A stretch of DNA of 64,000 nucleotides from Sthenelais limicola (lineage: Eukaryota; Annelida; Polychaeta; Phyllodocida; Sigalionidae), in NCBI GenBank assembly GCA_942159475.1, contig OW804100.1:10228646-10292645 (forward strand), written 5' to 3'. Below the pieces are notes generated by a model. It was not told where the DNA came from, ran no database searches, and was given only the letters and a program-made list of their open reading frames with translations. Both the position numbers and the translations under genes were made by a program. Below, one piece after another: positions 1 through 14,387 of the stretch. Position 1 is the first letter of the stretch. Each line of letters begins with the position of its first letter.

Positions 1-3000
1 TCCCCACGATCGTGCGAATTGTAGGCAAAATAACTGTATTCTGGGTAACTTGAAGTTGGAATTAAACCTTATATCCTGAGTGCCTTTGGCATGCAGTACT
101 AAATGGCAGGATTGGCTGTACCTACATTCTTTCCTGACCCTGACCCAATGAATTGATATTTTCTTAGCCTTAGCCATTCCTATTATCGAATGCACCTTGC
201 CACTTAGTGTGGTCAAGTTAAGATATACCACTATATATTGATCGAAGAAAGGGGAAAGAAAAATCCCCTTTTGCACACTTTCTCAATACCCTGCTTTCAC
301 CTTCATTCACCCAGAAGGCTTGTGAGTCAATGCACCTTAGCACGCCGTTGTCATGAAGGGCCAAAAGAAGGCAGTTCTAAGCCCAATCTCAACCTGATTG
401 GGGGGAGAAAAGAGGGCAAATCCCAGAGAATATTTCACTCGCGTGCCCCTTTCTGTCATGGCAGTTACATTTGGCTGTGAGTTGCTGTGTAGTAATCGAC
501 CGGAGTCTTTTGTAAAGCCAGATATATTTTTGTGTTCGTTTCTCTGCCAAACTGATGGCACTATCGCATTAAAGATAGGAGAATATTCTCACAGGAGAGT
601 ACATTTGATGCCAAGGTTTTCCTTTTTAGTGTCAGTGAAAACATCTACACAAACACCTGAATCCTATAGTATCAAGGTCTGACCATAGAGTTGCTTCAAC
701 ATAGGATATAAGGTCATATAGGTACAAACACGAGGGATGTTTGTCTGTTAAACAGTGACTGAGTCCCTATATTATATATAGGCGTGCACAGTAGCAATGT
801 GAATAGCATGTGTTTTCTAATTGATTGCTGCTGAATGCAGCAGTCACGCGTACATCACAAGTACAGGCAGGACCTTTGGTTTGACATTTCAGATTTATGA
901 ACTTGGAAATGGCACAGTTGCGATTTCATCTTTACTGTAAGCAATTCAGACTTGGCTAAATGATCAACGGCATACTCACACTGTTGAACATTTATGTTTG
1001 ATACCACCACAAGGACCTAGGAAAAGTCGTATTCATACCCACTACATTGCTATTTTTTAGGGGTCACATAACTGAGGTACAAGGTTATTATAGAGTTATA
1101 TGTGTGTTGGTCATTATGTATGCTAATTGACTCGCTTGTTTGAAGCTAACCATTCATTCAGGGATTTTTCAGTCACAGAACATATTCTTAGGTAAAACGT
1201 AAGGACGATTCTTGAAATACATTGAACTCACAAATCTTTTAATCTTTTGGGTAAACATACCGAAATAAACGTATAATTTTCCGGGGGGAGTACCAGCAAG
1301 TACCCTCATTCTTCCTATTTTGTACGTGGCTTCATTACATTATCAGATAGATACATTGAGTTAGAGTTTTAATCGTTTGCCAAACCTATTCTGAAGAAGG
1401 GCATCCTAGTGGAATAATTCTTCCTGTCTATTTACCGCTTGGGATATCGTGGAAAGTTTTATAGTTTGATTGATAACGCATTCAATCTATCCACTAAGAC
1501 ATAGTTTTTGTCTATTTTATTACGCTTGTCATATAATGAGAAATTGACCTCATGTTTACGGCCCCATGTTTACAATGGATGTGGCTTCTCTTTGATAAAA
1601 CTATTAAGATTAATTATTATGGAAAAAATAGCATATTAAATTATACCAAGGGACCGGAATCACAGGCTTGCAGGGCGCTAACCAACTTTTCTCGACGTTC
1701 TCTATAACGAACCTCAGTATAGATGCCAAGCTTTTGTCATACTGCCAGGGTCTATATGATAATACACTTTGTATGTCTTGTGCAGTTGCTCTCCCAATTA
1801 GACCAAAGTTATAAATACGAACCAAATTCTTTGGTATATTTTCTATCATTCTAACATAATTCATAGACTATATTTACAGCAGCCAGAGTCTCCAAATTAC
1901 TCGTTCTAGATGCTTTATGCTATTTTACTCCTTATGTCTCTTCACATTCCTCCAGCGGTGGGCTGAGACATGAAAGGTTCTCATAAGTCAAGGGTCAAAC
2001 TGAATGTCAACCAAGTTCTGGTTTCTACCGATGCCTTTCTTCCCTTCCATACAGTAGCCTCCATAAGGGCTTCCATCTTGCTATTTCTTCTTGGTTGTAA
2101 GGGAGGCTTGTCAGGCATATCTTATAACTTTTTGGTTATTTGGTCATCCTACTTTGGAATGCAATTGCTAACTGAAAGAACTTGGGAAGCTGATAAAAAG
2201 TAACTTTACCCGCTTGATGAAACATTTTCTACTTTGTGCTGCAGATGAAATCATTTTTCCGACCACAGTTTGCAGTTCCACAGCTTGAGGCAGAAAACCT
2301 TTCTTTCTTTCACGGACTGCCATATATAGTATTTGTCCTCCCACCAGTGACATACGAGAACTATTGACGCTCTATAATCTAATATCTTATATAATACCTA
2401 GATTTACATTGACTGATAAGAGTAATAGCGATTACATTGATATTGAACAAAAAGGGTGGAATAAATTCAACCCATTGACTCTCAGTAAAAATGTAATTTA
2501 AATGAATTCTGCTAGTAATAAACAATCATCACGAGACAGTGATTGTGACCTTCTGTTTGGCTTCATGTTGTAAAATATTACAGGAAGATTTTAATAGAAC
2601 CACAAGATAACAGGTTGCACCTACTCCGGACAAATAAGGCCCAGGAGCAAACTAGCAGTTACTTATATACGCGCTAGAATGGGTTAGCACCTGGAATCTT
2701 ACATATGAGTAGTAAAGGATGAGGACTGACCGAAAACGTTGACACTTGTTGGGTTGATTTAGCAAGTTGATGTACAATGTATGGCTTGCATTCGGACATA
2801 TCTGTCCTTCTTCAGGCCTTCTTATAAATAATATGTACAATAGAAACTTCATCGAACCAATCTGGTTAATATCAACGCTCCAGTAATGCAACTTTACATC
2901 ATACTATAGAAATTTGCCATACCCTGATGACTTCCATATGAATAAATTACCATGAAGGGATTACCTGAAGGTAACTCTCTCAGGTGTATAACAGGTGCTT

Positions 3001-3100
3001 CACGCACCCTCATGTTACTTGCCATTACCATTATCAGCAGGTATCACCATCTTTACACGGCAATAAAAGATACGTTCATACGCTACCGAATCTTCACTCC
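1..3100. other. no gene seen
   Basis: AT-rich sequence with only short open frames that lack splice-site support or recognisable motifs. Confidence 0.6.
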
Positions 3101-3109
3101 TTTATGTTA

Positions 3110-3142
3110 CATCCATTATAACATTACATCCATTATAACAGT
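3110..3142. repeat. 17-bp tandem repeat, two copies
   Basis: ACATCCATTATAACATT is followed directly by ACATCCATTATAACAGT. It is a short local duplication. Confidence 0.7.
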
Positions 3143-3620
3143 GCGTTCACTAACATGTTTCGGTTTACTATAAGGTAAACGTGGCAACTAACACCCAACC
3201 GGTAAAATGTAAAATATATAGCTACTAATAGATACCCTCATTAGAACCACTGCTGTCTGACTAAAGGACTTGTACATACCTGTGTAGGTATTGGTTTACT
3301 GTTAACAGTCGCGGTTCATTATGGTCGGTTTGTTACCGTGTTTCTGATTTCGTTTTCCCCAGCAGCGCTCGTAAATCAGCTTTTTGTAGAAACTTGGCAG
3401 AAGAGGTTTAACCGCAGTTGTTAAAAGTAAACCTGTTTTAACATTTATAAATAACGGTTATGTCCTTATATAGTAATCATAATTAAATTCGTGTTAACTG
3501 TTTTGAAAAAAAAACCCCACTGATTCATTACTTCGATGCCAAGTTCAGTGCTATCATTTGGGTTGATTTTCCTCCATATAAGATAGTATCCTTGAATCCT
3601 ATATCACTCTGGTTAATATG

Positions 3621-3885
3621 CCTGGCTGCGGTGAGCTCTGCGGTAAGCCTTGCGATGGTGTTGTGATGATTACCGCAGAGCTTACTGCAGAGCTTACCGC
3701 AGCCAGTGGAGACCCCACTTAAGTGATCATATTCCATTGCAGACATGTGTTCCATGAAATGGTGTTGGGCAATGGCTTGGCAATGGTTCATCCCATGGCC
3801 ATTATCACAATCAATTCAGTTCTCAGAAATAAGGGGGGGGGGGGGTCTCCACTGGCTGCGGTAAGCTCTGCGGTTAACCTTGCGA
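3621..3885. repeat. foldback cluster of GGCTGCGGTAAGCTCTGCGG units
   Basis: The unit occurs at 3624-3648 and 3854-3878 on the + strand and inverted, partly doubled, at about 3671-3707. The first and inverted copies can form a hairpin. The segment GGGGTCTCCACTGGCTGCGG (from 3842) is also the exact complement of 3696-3715. A run of 13 Gs (3833-3845) abuts the third copy. Confidence 0.65.
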
Positions 3886-4436
3886 TGGTTTGTGCTTGTT
3901 CTGTAGATGGAGGGGAATGAAGAGGTCCTGCCTATACATGGTTCATTGACCATGTAGGCAAGACTCGCCACAGTAGAGACCACCTATATTATTTACCTCA
4001 TACTTCTGCGTTTCTATATACATGTATACCCCAAATACTTCACCAGTAAACATCCCATGACTTCTCTGATAGTCCCAACATGTCTCCCCTACATCGATTC
4101 ATACCTCACCCGGCACTCTAAGTAGCTACCATCTCACACACGAAACAAATACATCTTTACCTTTTACACTTCAAACGTATATACCACAGCAATTCTAGTA
4201 CATCAAGCTTTCTTCGTCTACCTCTGACTAACATAATTAACGGTTTTTATTCTTAATACATTCTCAACACTTATAAATTGTAAATACAAAAGGTAAACCA
4301 TTCCTATTTACTCCCGCAACCCTATGAGTTGCTCATAAAAATCTAAATTTTTATTCAACTTCCACGGTAAGTCTCTAAAAAAATTTAAATTTCACGTTAT
4401 TCTTTCAATAGTGAAAGTTATATAATATAGCATTGG

Positions 4437-5355
4437 AATATGTTTGGGCCTTTTGGGACCCCATATATATATACTGGTCAATAATTAATGATAGATGACC
4501 TAGCTGTTATTGGTTGGAGGTAGTGGAGCAATAGTGACCAATTCCATGCTTGAAGTAGAGCAGCGTGCATAAGAAAACATTTTTCGTCAATATTAGTAGC
4601 AGAAAATCAGAAATGTTATTTTGGTATGCTTCTCTCATGCCATGGCAATCAATCTGGGTGAATCCCAACCAACCAGAGAGTTAGCTATAGCTAATTACCC
4701 ATATGTACGTAGATATCCCATGTGTCGAGGAGTGAGCAAGTCGATTTAAATGGTGGTCCCTTTCATCGCCTCGAATTGTCAAGAGACAATTTAACTACTT
4801 AATTATCTCACTCATATCCCCTTTCGGAAATATTCCCTATATGAAACACGTGGTAAAATATACACCAGTATATACATGGGGCTTAATTACTGGGAATTAC
4901 ACAACACACTACACGGTTATAGGGCATGGTTCACGACCAATACATGATAAGGTGATTTTAGCTGCTTGGAACTTGTGGCTAGTAAAGGGTTAGAACACAC
5001 TTGCCTTGGTCATAGACAAACAATGCACAAGGGCGGGGCTCGACCATCGGTTCTAACCATCTTAGGATATGTTTTGACCGTCAAACTTAATACTTTTATT
5101 TTGAGGCTAATATTCACTCCATAAAGGACTTACAATTGTCGGTGAACATTCGAACTGATGGAAGGGGTAGTCGACTTTCTTATTGGTAGAAACTTTCCCA
5201 TTGACATTTATTTACCTTGAATGAAATGGTCCTTTCGCCTTTTCATTCACAAAGTCCTGGTCACTATTAATTCTGTACCTCTAACCAATCACAGGCATGT
5301 CTTCGATCCCTAATTATTGATCCCTATTATGGGATCCACAAAGCCCAAACATATT
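4437..5355. mobile_element. inverted-repeat element, about 0.92 kb
   Basis: The left end AATATGTTTGGGCC, then GGGACCCCATA, is mirrored at the right by TATGGGATCC, then GCCCAAACATATT. Matching continues inward to a shared GGTCAATAATTA / TAATTATTGATCC pair, giving about 50 bp of imperfect inverted repeat. No transposase ORF and no clear target duplication. Confidence 0.6.
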
Positions 5356-7023
5356 ATAGGAGGACTGGACATTATAGGACTGGACATTGTATCTTACAAT
5401 TTATGTAACATACAACCAAACCCTGACCTAAACGCCACACTCGCCACCACGTGTAGCCATGGGTTCACACCTAACATGTATAGCTATGTATAGATGAGTG
5501 TCCCTTTACAGGATCATGCCGACTAATATATAATCACACAATTGTATGGGGAACTTCTATATGTGTGATAAAACCAAAAGCAATGATCTGACCTTGCTAT
5601 TGAAAGATGTACTATTTATGAGGTGAGCCACACATAGGGACTTGCATAGCCACATGTAGTGCTATATTCACCTTTTGTGTCCCACCACGTTTCCATCAGC
5701 ATAGATTTATATCAGTTATTAACCCACCTTCACACCTATAGTTATCTTTTTCCATGGCCTTCAACGGGGTGCAGAAAGAGGACCTTGATATTAAACAATG
5801 TCTATCATATATTTATAACTTGCGCCTCCATACCCCGAGATCCATATTCTTTAATACGAATAGGATTATGTAGGAGGGACATTTATATTTCCACTACATC
5901 AAATAACGATATAACTATAGGTAATTACACTGAATAAGGTCCATGACATGGACGATTATAGAAATATAAAATTCAACCCTTTAATCCTTGACTCCTACTG
6001 TTTTTATTCCTTAGGACAATATTGGAATCACACATTTGATATATCATCAGATGCGGAAATTTGTTTATTACAACTTGCAGAGATAAAATTAGTTTTCATC
6101 AATTTTTCATGATTTGATTGCCACAAGGTCCTTATGTTTTTACAGTTTCAAAATTTTTCAGAAACAGTTGCCATGGCAACTTGACCATCAAACATAATTT
6201 CTAAAAAGTGGCAGTTGTACTAAACTGTTCCCCACATTGTAAGCTCTGATAATATATATACTTGTTCAGAACTCGTATAAAAAAATAAAAAGCTATTAGG
6301 GTTCGGAGGGATGTCTGGAAACATAATGTTTATGGGCCTTATTTAGGTTCGGGCTATAGTCACCTAGTCACCTAAATAGTTCAAAATGACTGCACTTCTA
6401 GATAAAAGCTATAGAATAATGCTGGAAGCGCTGCCAACAATAATGTGCTCACATATTGAAATAGTTAGGTATAATTTTCTAAACGTACCCCCAGATCCCT
6501 CTCTCTAAAGGTCTTTCAACATTTCCTAAACAATCACCGCGGAAATCGAGTTCTTATTGTTTGCAAAGCTAAACAGATATTAGTCAAATTATGCTACACT
6601 TTCTGGGGCACACTGAATGGACCTATTATTATCTAATTGTCTGCCCCTGGATCCACGAGGCGGATTGCCTGGTATGCTGCTCTTTGGTCTGCGGATGACC
6701 AGAGTTGGCAGTTTGATATTTGTCCGATAGTTTGCGATGACGGAAACAAGGTTGTAGATTGGTTTGTTCCTTTGTCCACCTCACAAAAGCAATAGAGCAG
6801 AAAAGCTTAAGCAGTCCATTTCCTTTCGTGGATAAGTGGTAATTAATCTTTCATCCTGTGGCAATATGTGCTCTTTTCAGTCTTCATTTTATATTCTGTA
6901 GACTACTTTTACACGCATTGGATCAGAGATCGTGGATAGGTCATCCCATCAAGGGATGCTTTTGACTAATGTCTGCTTATAACTGACAATTCGGTATTCA
7001 TAAGCCTCTCTTTGACTCATATA
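5356..7023. other. no gene seen
   Basis: AT-rich unique-looking sequence. The 92-residue frame at 5659-5937 is Ile/Ser/Tyr-rich with no motif I recognise. Confidence 0.6.
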
Positions 7024-7433
7024 TGTAATGTGTTTCAGGAAAATGAATTACAAGTCGCAAAATTGATATTTTTAAAAGCCATTTATTCACAAGATCTCCT
7101 TTTTGAAATGTTTTCATTTTTGGAGTATCTAGTCAGATAGGTCTTATCAATACATGCACCAAATTTCAGAATAGTGTATTAAATATATTTATACATTTCT
7201 AAGATCATCCTATGGAGTACATTTACCTACTTTACTAGTAATTATTTACCCCAAAATATCGAAAACTTTTTTTTTCAGAAATAAAAATATCAAACTTAAA
7301 ATATAGAAATACTTATTCAATGTCCTCAATGTTTACCACCATTGGAATCGGCTTGATCTCCTCTTTTCAAATATAATGGTGTCTCAAAATCTATTTTTGC
7401 GACTTATGACTCATGTTCCTGAAACGCATCACA
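7024..7433. mobile_element. MITE, family B copy 1 (410 bp)
   Basis: The terminal inverted repeats are about 40 bp: TGTAATGTGTTTCAGG and onward at the left, with the complement ending CCTGAAACGCATCACA at the right. The motif AAGTCGCAAAA lies inside both. TA precedes the left end; the right flank is AT. The copy is about the same length as 13295-13722 and similar throughout. Non-coding. Confidence 0.75.
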
Positions 7434-10400
7434 ATGATGTATTCTACAAAACCAAACATTTTATGTATTACGATATCAGGGAATATATTCACCAAGCTCT
7501 TAGGGCCAAATTGCACTTCTAGGTTTCTTTTGTGTACTACTAACAACACATAATGTTGTCGGAGATAAATCTTTCTATCCCCTACATATAATAAAAGCTG
7601 CGGATGGTGGTATTATTATTATCATCATCCGCTCTCTACATTATCTCTACTCAAATCTGTGTTCTGCCGTTAATGCAATTTTTTCAGGATTTTTTCAGGA
7701 ATAATTTTGTCAATATGAGGCGGGGGAAGAAACCCGTGATAAATGACAATATGTCGGATATTTATTATTCTCCTGGCGTACTTAATCACTGTATAAGAAT
7801 GGAGAAGTATACATATCTATATGGACATGAATATCTTCATCTCCAAGGCTTCTCATGAAAAGATCTGACACATATCAGACATGTTTATTTTGTAAATCTT
7901 TTTTTGTATTCAATGTGAATTTTAATGTAAATATTTCTTTTTTTTAATACAATACCAGTGTTTACCCCGGGGATTAGTATCTGTTCCCTTTGCGAGCCTG
8001 TAAGTGTTGATGGACATCGGAGTAGAAAAGAGTGGCTTCTCACACGGTGGAAATGAGCCCGAGTAAAGAACACAACTATTTGTGTACGCGGTATCAAGAA
8101 ATGTGCTTCAGGTTTCTATTCAAATACCTGACAATTTGACTAAAAACAGCTTTTATTTCACACTAGTTTACTTCTTGGTTCCATTTTTAATGAACTAACG
8201 TGACTGGAAGTTTTAAGCTTATTCAGTTGTAGGCAAATGCTAAACTTGCCTACCAATGTTACTTGATATATTGTCTGATGTCCCATCTGATCCTCTAGTG
8301 AAGGAAGTGCGGATAAAGGTACATTGAAGTGAATAATCTAACCAATATTTAAACCTGTAAGAAATATATCTGATTAATCCAATAAATTTGGAAATTGAAA
8401 GGCCAATGAGAAGGTTGAAGGTGAAAAAGGGATTTGTTGACATAATATAATTTGAAACTACTTTTAACTATTGCCTTTTTTGGCCTTACTAGCGTTTCGT
8501 AAAATCACGACATGTCAGTTTTGCGTGAATGGTTTTAACCTACCGTATCTTAGACCCAAGGACTATTGATGTTTATGGAATCAGATGGAATAATGTAACT
8601 GTCCACCAAGTTCTAAAGTATGAACGAGTTTCAAATTGTTCAAGACAAAAAACATCGCAACTTCAGATGACGAATTGAAAGCTTTCACAAGAGAAAGAGA
8701 AGGTCTGGAACACCCATTAATTATCAGATGAAGGCAAACCTTTTCGTCTGAATTATTACGAAGGACCAACTAATTGTCTCAAAATAGCAAGGAATCATCT
8801 TGATACTGAGAGCTTCAGTTCTTTAAGGCCCCAGTCTAGGTGAAATTCGAGTAGTCCTTTCCTAGAAGTATGGCCGAGCCCTCGTCAATAGTAACAAGAT
8901 ATGCTTTCAAGTAAAGTAATGTAAGTTGAGGCATTGACTTGACCTTTCTTTTAGATCTCTCGGTGCTGCTGGGAGATGTTTCAGTCATATTGGTTGACAT
9001 CATGTCCTCTTGAGAATTACTGGCAGGGCTGGGAGAGCTCCTGGCCCCGGCTCTACCGCTCAGGCAGAAATCGGAATCTCACTTTTTGTTGCCAGAACTT
9101 GATACAATTTCCAAAGCAAAGATGGCGTTGAATCCCGAAACTGGTTATTGTCTCCCATTATGCTTCTATAATGCTTTTCTGCAATATTAAATGGACTTGA
9201 ATTCTCTGCATATTTAATATTTAGTAGCAATAATGTCCTAAAGCGGGCACATCCTGACTTAGTCAAGTGATTGTCTCGCCATTGAACTTTGGCCGTTATC
9301 GCCGCCCTCTAAAGTTTCCTTTTAAAACAAATTTTTGACAAAGAATTTTATACGCGAAAATGTAAATGCATTAAATGACAAAATATTAACCATGGCTACT
9401 TCCCGGAAAAGGTAAATTTGGAGACTTGCTTAAAGAAGTGGGCGAGGAATGATGCGCCTGGGGATATGGTTTCCTCTTTGAATGATAGATAAGTGTATAC
9501 ATATCGGGAGATGGGGCGAGTATCGCTTGTCACGAATGAACCCCTCAGGTTGTACTCGATAGTCCATCCCTCCTCCCCCAAACCCATCAACCACCAGACT
9601 CATCCCACGGGCTCCAGCCTCCATCCTCCAGGATTTTCCTTTATCAAATCTGGGGCATCAACCCTGAAGAAATTAATAGCGAGTGGTTTGCCACGAGATT
9701 GTTTCTCTGGTCTAGTTATTCATGCCTACCATCTTTCTATAATATTTTAAATCTTATTGTATTATATAATATTAATGTCTATTTTAAAAATCACTTTATT
9801 ACCCAAACTATCTGATTGCATCTGTTCTCTCTCAGTAGTATAATAGTTTACATTTGGTCATAATTTTCGTGTAAAATTGCTTTTCCATACGTGTATTTAA
9901 TCGCAATGTCATTCAATATGAAATGAAACATAAAGTGTTTGTATGAGGTAATTGTGGAAGATTTATCACTTGTTAGTGATCAACCTATAAGACCTGCAGC
10001 ATTATTCTGTGGCTTACCATCTGTGTTGAATTCAATTTAATGACAGGTCTTAAATCTTTCGATCTCCACCTAATTCGAGTTCTCTTCATCAAGTGTGTTG
10101 AATCGCTATGAAAATTATAAAAAATAATAAGCTGGGTTGACGCGGGAATTAACCGGGGTTATCTCCAGTGGGTTGCAGTTATAATTTGCATTATGCGTTC
10201 GCAGGGACAGAGTGCTCTAATTCTTCCCCGGAATTAAAAAAACCCACAAATGTTTATAACAATGGCCATTATTTTGGATCGTGCGCCTACTGTCAGAATA
10301 TTCGTAATTTTATCACATTACCAACGCGCAGGACTTGAATCAGAAGAAAGGCTGGGAGGGCTGACCCACACAAAAACTTTGAGGAGAGCATTACGTTTTA

Positions 10401-13294
10401 TCTATTGACTGGGCCCTGGAAATTCCTTAAGTTTGCATCATTTTATGAAATTTTATTGAGAACTCCTTGAGACTTCTTCAAATTCAAGACACCGATGTGA
10501 CTTAAACCAATTAAACATTTTGAAAAAGTCGAGTCTTCTGGGAAACAAATTCCCAACAAGCCGTATTAGCCTCTGACCAAAGTCCATTTGGCGTCGGTCA
10601 GATTGCTAATTATTGATTTTGGCAAACTCCCATAGGGAAGCTTTGGATGCATGGTGAATATGACCTGAGTATTTTATCTACTCTCCAATTGGCTTATTAC
10701 CATTACCTCTTGCATATCGCCTTCCCAATTATGTCCAGATTTGTAATCTCGGCCGCTAGCTTTTCGGTAACAGTCCAACTGTTTGAATAAATGTTTACAT
10801 ATCTGTTTTAATTCTTACTCGTATATTTATCATGAATGGTTAGAATCTGGGACAGACAGGTTAATTTTCCTGCAAAAAATAATAGTTTGTGAAACCTGGG
10901 TAGCTATTAGGCATAACCTTCCGGAGTTGTCGACTCAATTTTAGAAAGGTGAATAAAAACATCCTTGATTATTGCCCATAGATCGGTGGGAAATATCAAT
11001 AATTTATGAATCGGTTTTGCTTTTACCATCCACTATAGTGCTACACCCTAAGTTGGAGACTTTGCTTTATTGCCCTTTTCTTTTTTTAAATCCTTGGAAA
11101 TTAACTTGTTTTCTTTGTTCATAGGACATAAGATTGATACTAGGAGCCTGAATTTTGTCTAAGTTTCAAGTGATTTTTGTATCATTCGAAGTTAGAACCT
11201 TAAAATGGAATATTTTCCTCCAAACGGTCTTATTTTAATTGTACCATAGGACTTTCTGGTATTTGTTTAAAAAATAAAAGACTATCATGCCTGCATATAT
11301 ATATCAAACTTTGATTAAAAGATGGAGCGGGGGTATCTTTAATTAAAAGTGAGAATTAAATAAAATTTTAAAATAGATTGACTCCACATATTGTATTTCT
11401 AAGTAAGGAATCAAAGAATTTTTTTTCCCCACGATTAGATAGAAAATACAGTTCTTGTCATTCATAGCATTTGGCCATACATATTGAAATCGTTCAAGAG
11501 CTTTATCGCATTGTCATGTATGTATACATTAGGTCTAAATTTACCCTAAAATATGTACTCCAGTATATAGAAATGAGAAATATTTTGCGATTCCGAAAAT
11601 ATAGTTTGTGACATAACACAGCAAAGGCTTGTGCCCTTAAGGGAGCCAGTGAAAAATGTTGTTTGAGTAAAAAATATGGGCCTCTATGCGATTCTAAAAA
11701 GTGTCATGTTTAATCTTTTATTTGACATATCATATATTATTCTATTATGAAAACTCATAAAGTTATCGTGAATCATATGAAATAAGTCAAGGCAACTTTA
11801 TAAGTTTTAGTCCCTAACTTGGGGTGCACCACTATAGTATTCATTAGTCGATGGAGAGTTAATAGTGGATAGGGATTCGCGCCGCCTGCAAACACCTGTA
11901 ATTTATTTGATTAACATCGGCTGATACTAATTGTGTAATCATGAATAACCTTCGGGTTCAGGCAACAAATCTGCCAGCAAAAACACTTTTCTATAAGATT
12001 TGTATGTTGAGGGACCGAAGTTAGAATTTGTGCAATTCTTTTAATTTTACTGTTATGAAAGGAAATGTCTAAATAATAAATCAATCATATTAGACACGAT
12101 TGCTCACTATAGAAACATGCAAGTCTTGTATTAAGGGTGTGCGCCATGAGACCAGCCCCAGCCAGGGTATGTCCGCTGAGGCTGCTTGCTCGTCTATCTA
12201 ATGTAGTGTGTACTAAAGACCGGAGTGGGCCGTCTCCCGCAAACTCATCAATAGAGTTCCATATAACTTATGAAAATGACTTTTCCTAGATTGAATCTCC
12301 CAATACGACGCTAAGGTCAGATGCAGTAGAAAGAAAATATCGATTAGGAATCTTTCTAATAGGCGATGCAGAATCATAACCTGCACGGTATATTACACCA
12401 TGGACACAAGTGCACAATACAATACTTCTACTGGATACAATGACACAATGAGGTATAACTAGGATTCTATACATGCATCCACTGCCCACGCCTAACTTAA
12501 GGAAGCAGATAGAACAAGCTTTGACCGTAAACGCTCAGAAACTATTTTATTGGACGCAATCAAAATGGATAATTGATCAATCCCAGAAAAGAAACTGTCC
12601 ACAGGTGGTTAGTGGTGGGCGGATGAGGTTTGAATGGCGAATGGATGTGTAGGATGACGGTGGGCGTGGTTGAAAGGAACACCGGGTTTGATTGGCAGTT
12701 GGTTTGATATACAGTAGCGTCTTTTGGGAAGTAAAGGGCGTCGATGGCCCCAATATCCGCTCAGGGTTCTGCAGCTCACAAATCCCTAATTAGTCAATCT
12801 CGTCAATTGAGAAGGGCGGGAATTTAAGGTATGTGTTTTTTCCTCAGGAAAATCATGTTTTACGGCCAATCTCACATTATTGATATTGATTACCTTTGCT
12901 CGCTTTGAAATAAAAGCAATTTCCTTTGGCCATCTTCTTACAATTCATTCGGGAACCAATTAGGGATCATTTTGTCGATAATCCAAAGAACATTCTACAA
13001 AGGCCTTTTTACAATGGTCATTTTATATTTGAGAAGATGCACTTGGACACTATAGGTATGACAGTTGTAGTATAACAGTTGTCTCAATGCCTCATTCTCA
13101 TGTACTCCGACGTGATATGAACTGTGTATGGGATTGTTATGTTCCAATATATCATTAGTTGGTTTCAACATTTCGAGAAGAATTATTGAGATGGCAATGT
13201 AAACTTATCCTAAGATAACATATTGCACTAACAGATAAGCACGAAATAAGATTGATTGCTCTGATTGTGTCACGCCATGCATATGGATATCATA
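7434..13294. other. no gene seen
   Basis: AT-rich sequence between the two family B MITEs. Overlapping frames at 9396-9750 share a slightly GC-richer patch but have no splice or motif support. Confidence 0.6.
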
Positions 13295-13722
13295 TGTGAT
13301 GTGTTTCTGGGAAATGAGTCATAAGTCGCAAAATTGATATTTTTCAAAGGGTTTTTTTTACTAGATCGCATTATTGGAATGTTCTGATTTTTGGGGAGTT
13401 TATCACTTAGACTTCTATCAATCGGTGTATCAAATTTCAGGACAATCTATGTAATATATCCTTTAGTTTTAAAGGTCCTCATATGGACATGGATATGGAT
13501 ACTATATATATTTAGTTACTTTACTGTTCATTGACCCCCAGAAATATTGGAAAGGGTTTTTTTCAAAAACGAAAATATCAAACTTAAAATCTAGAAATAC
13601 TTATAAGATTATTAGACTGTTTACTATCATTGGAATCCCCTTGATCTCATCTTTTCAAATCTAATGGTATCTCAAAATGTAGTTTTTGCGACTTATGACT
13701 CATTTTCCTGAAACACATCACA
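13295..13722. mobile_element. MITE, family B copy 2 (428 bp)
   Basis: TGTGATGTGTTTC at the left and GAAACACATCACA at the right are flanked by TA on both sides (13293-13294 and 13723-13724). The inverted repeat extends inward about 40 bp with GAGTCATAAGTCGCAAAA. The interior aligns with the copy at 7024-7433, including ATCAAACTTAAAAT and TTGATCTC(A/C)TCTTTTCAAAT. Non-coding. Confidence 0.8.
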
Positions 13723-13919
13723 TATAGAAAACTTGAGTCGACCTAATCATAAGCATAATAGGGCAGGGTGTCAGAATATAATTACATATAGTGCATTGGT
13801 TGGATTGACTATATTGAAATAAATTGTCCATCGTTGGAATGTACATGAAAAACTTAGGAATGATACAAATGTGTTGGTAGATTGTTTACAGGAAAGCGCA
13901 TTTGGATTTGTTTTGTATT

Positions 13920-14320
13920 TACTTCTTATTCTCTTCACACAAATGCACAATTTCTACTACATGAACGGCAGTATAACCATACCAAACTCATACACCACAA
14001 CGTAAATAATCAAACATATTATGATGAATATTGACGGGGTTGTTAATTTGTTTTATTCTGCTCTCCACACAAATACACAAAATCTTGTACTACAGATTTT
14101 TAAGTAGTACATGAATTGCAATATAAGCATATCAAACTCCTAAAATACAACATAAATAATCAAACATATTGTGAAGAATAGTACTGGTTGAGCTATTATT
14201 ATTTTTTCATATTATTCATTTTTCTCTCCAAGCAGCAAATTCTACACAACCACTACATGCACTGCAATGTACGCGCATTCATCTGTGATATAAACAATCA
14301 AAGATATTATAAAGATTTTT
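13920..14320. repeat. diverged tandem array, three units of about 130-160 bp
   Basis: Units start near 13931, 14061 and 14224. Each has CTCT(T/C)CACACAAAT, ACTACATGAA and AATAATCAAA(C/G)ATATT in order; the third unit is the most diverged. The array is AT-rich and non-coding, next to the G-rich minisatellite at 14388. Confidence 0.65.
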
Positions 14321-14387
14321 CGATTTTTCAGTGATTGCTATTGTCATTTCTACTAGGTTGGTTTTAATAAACAATGCACCAAATGAT

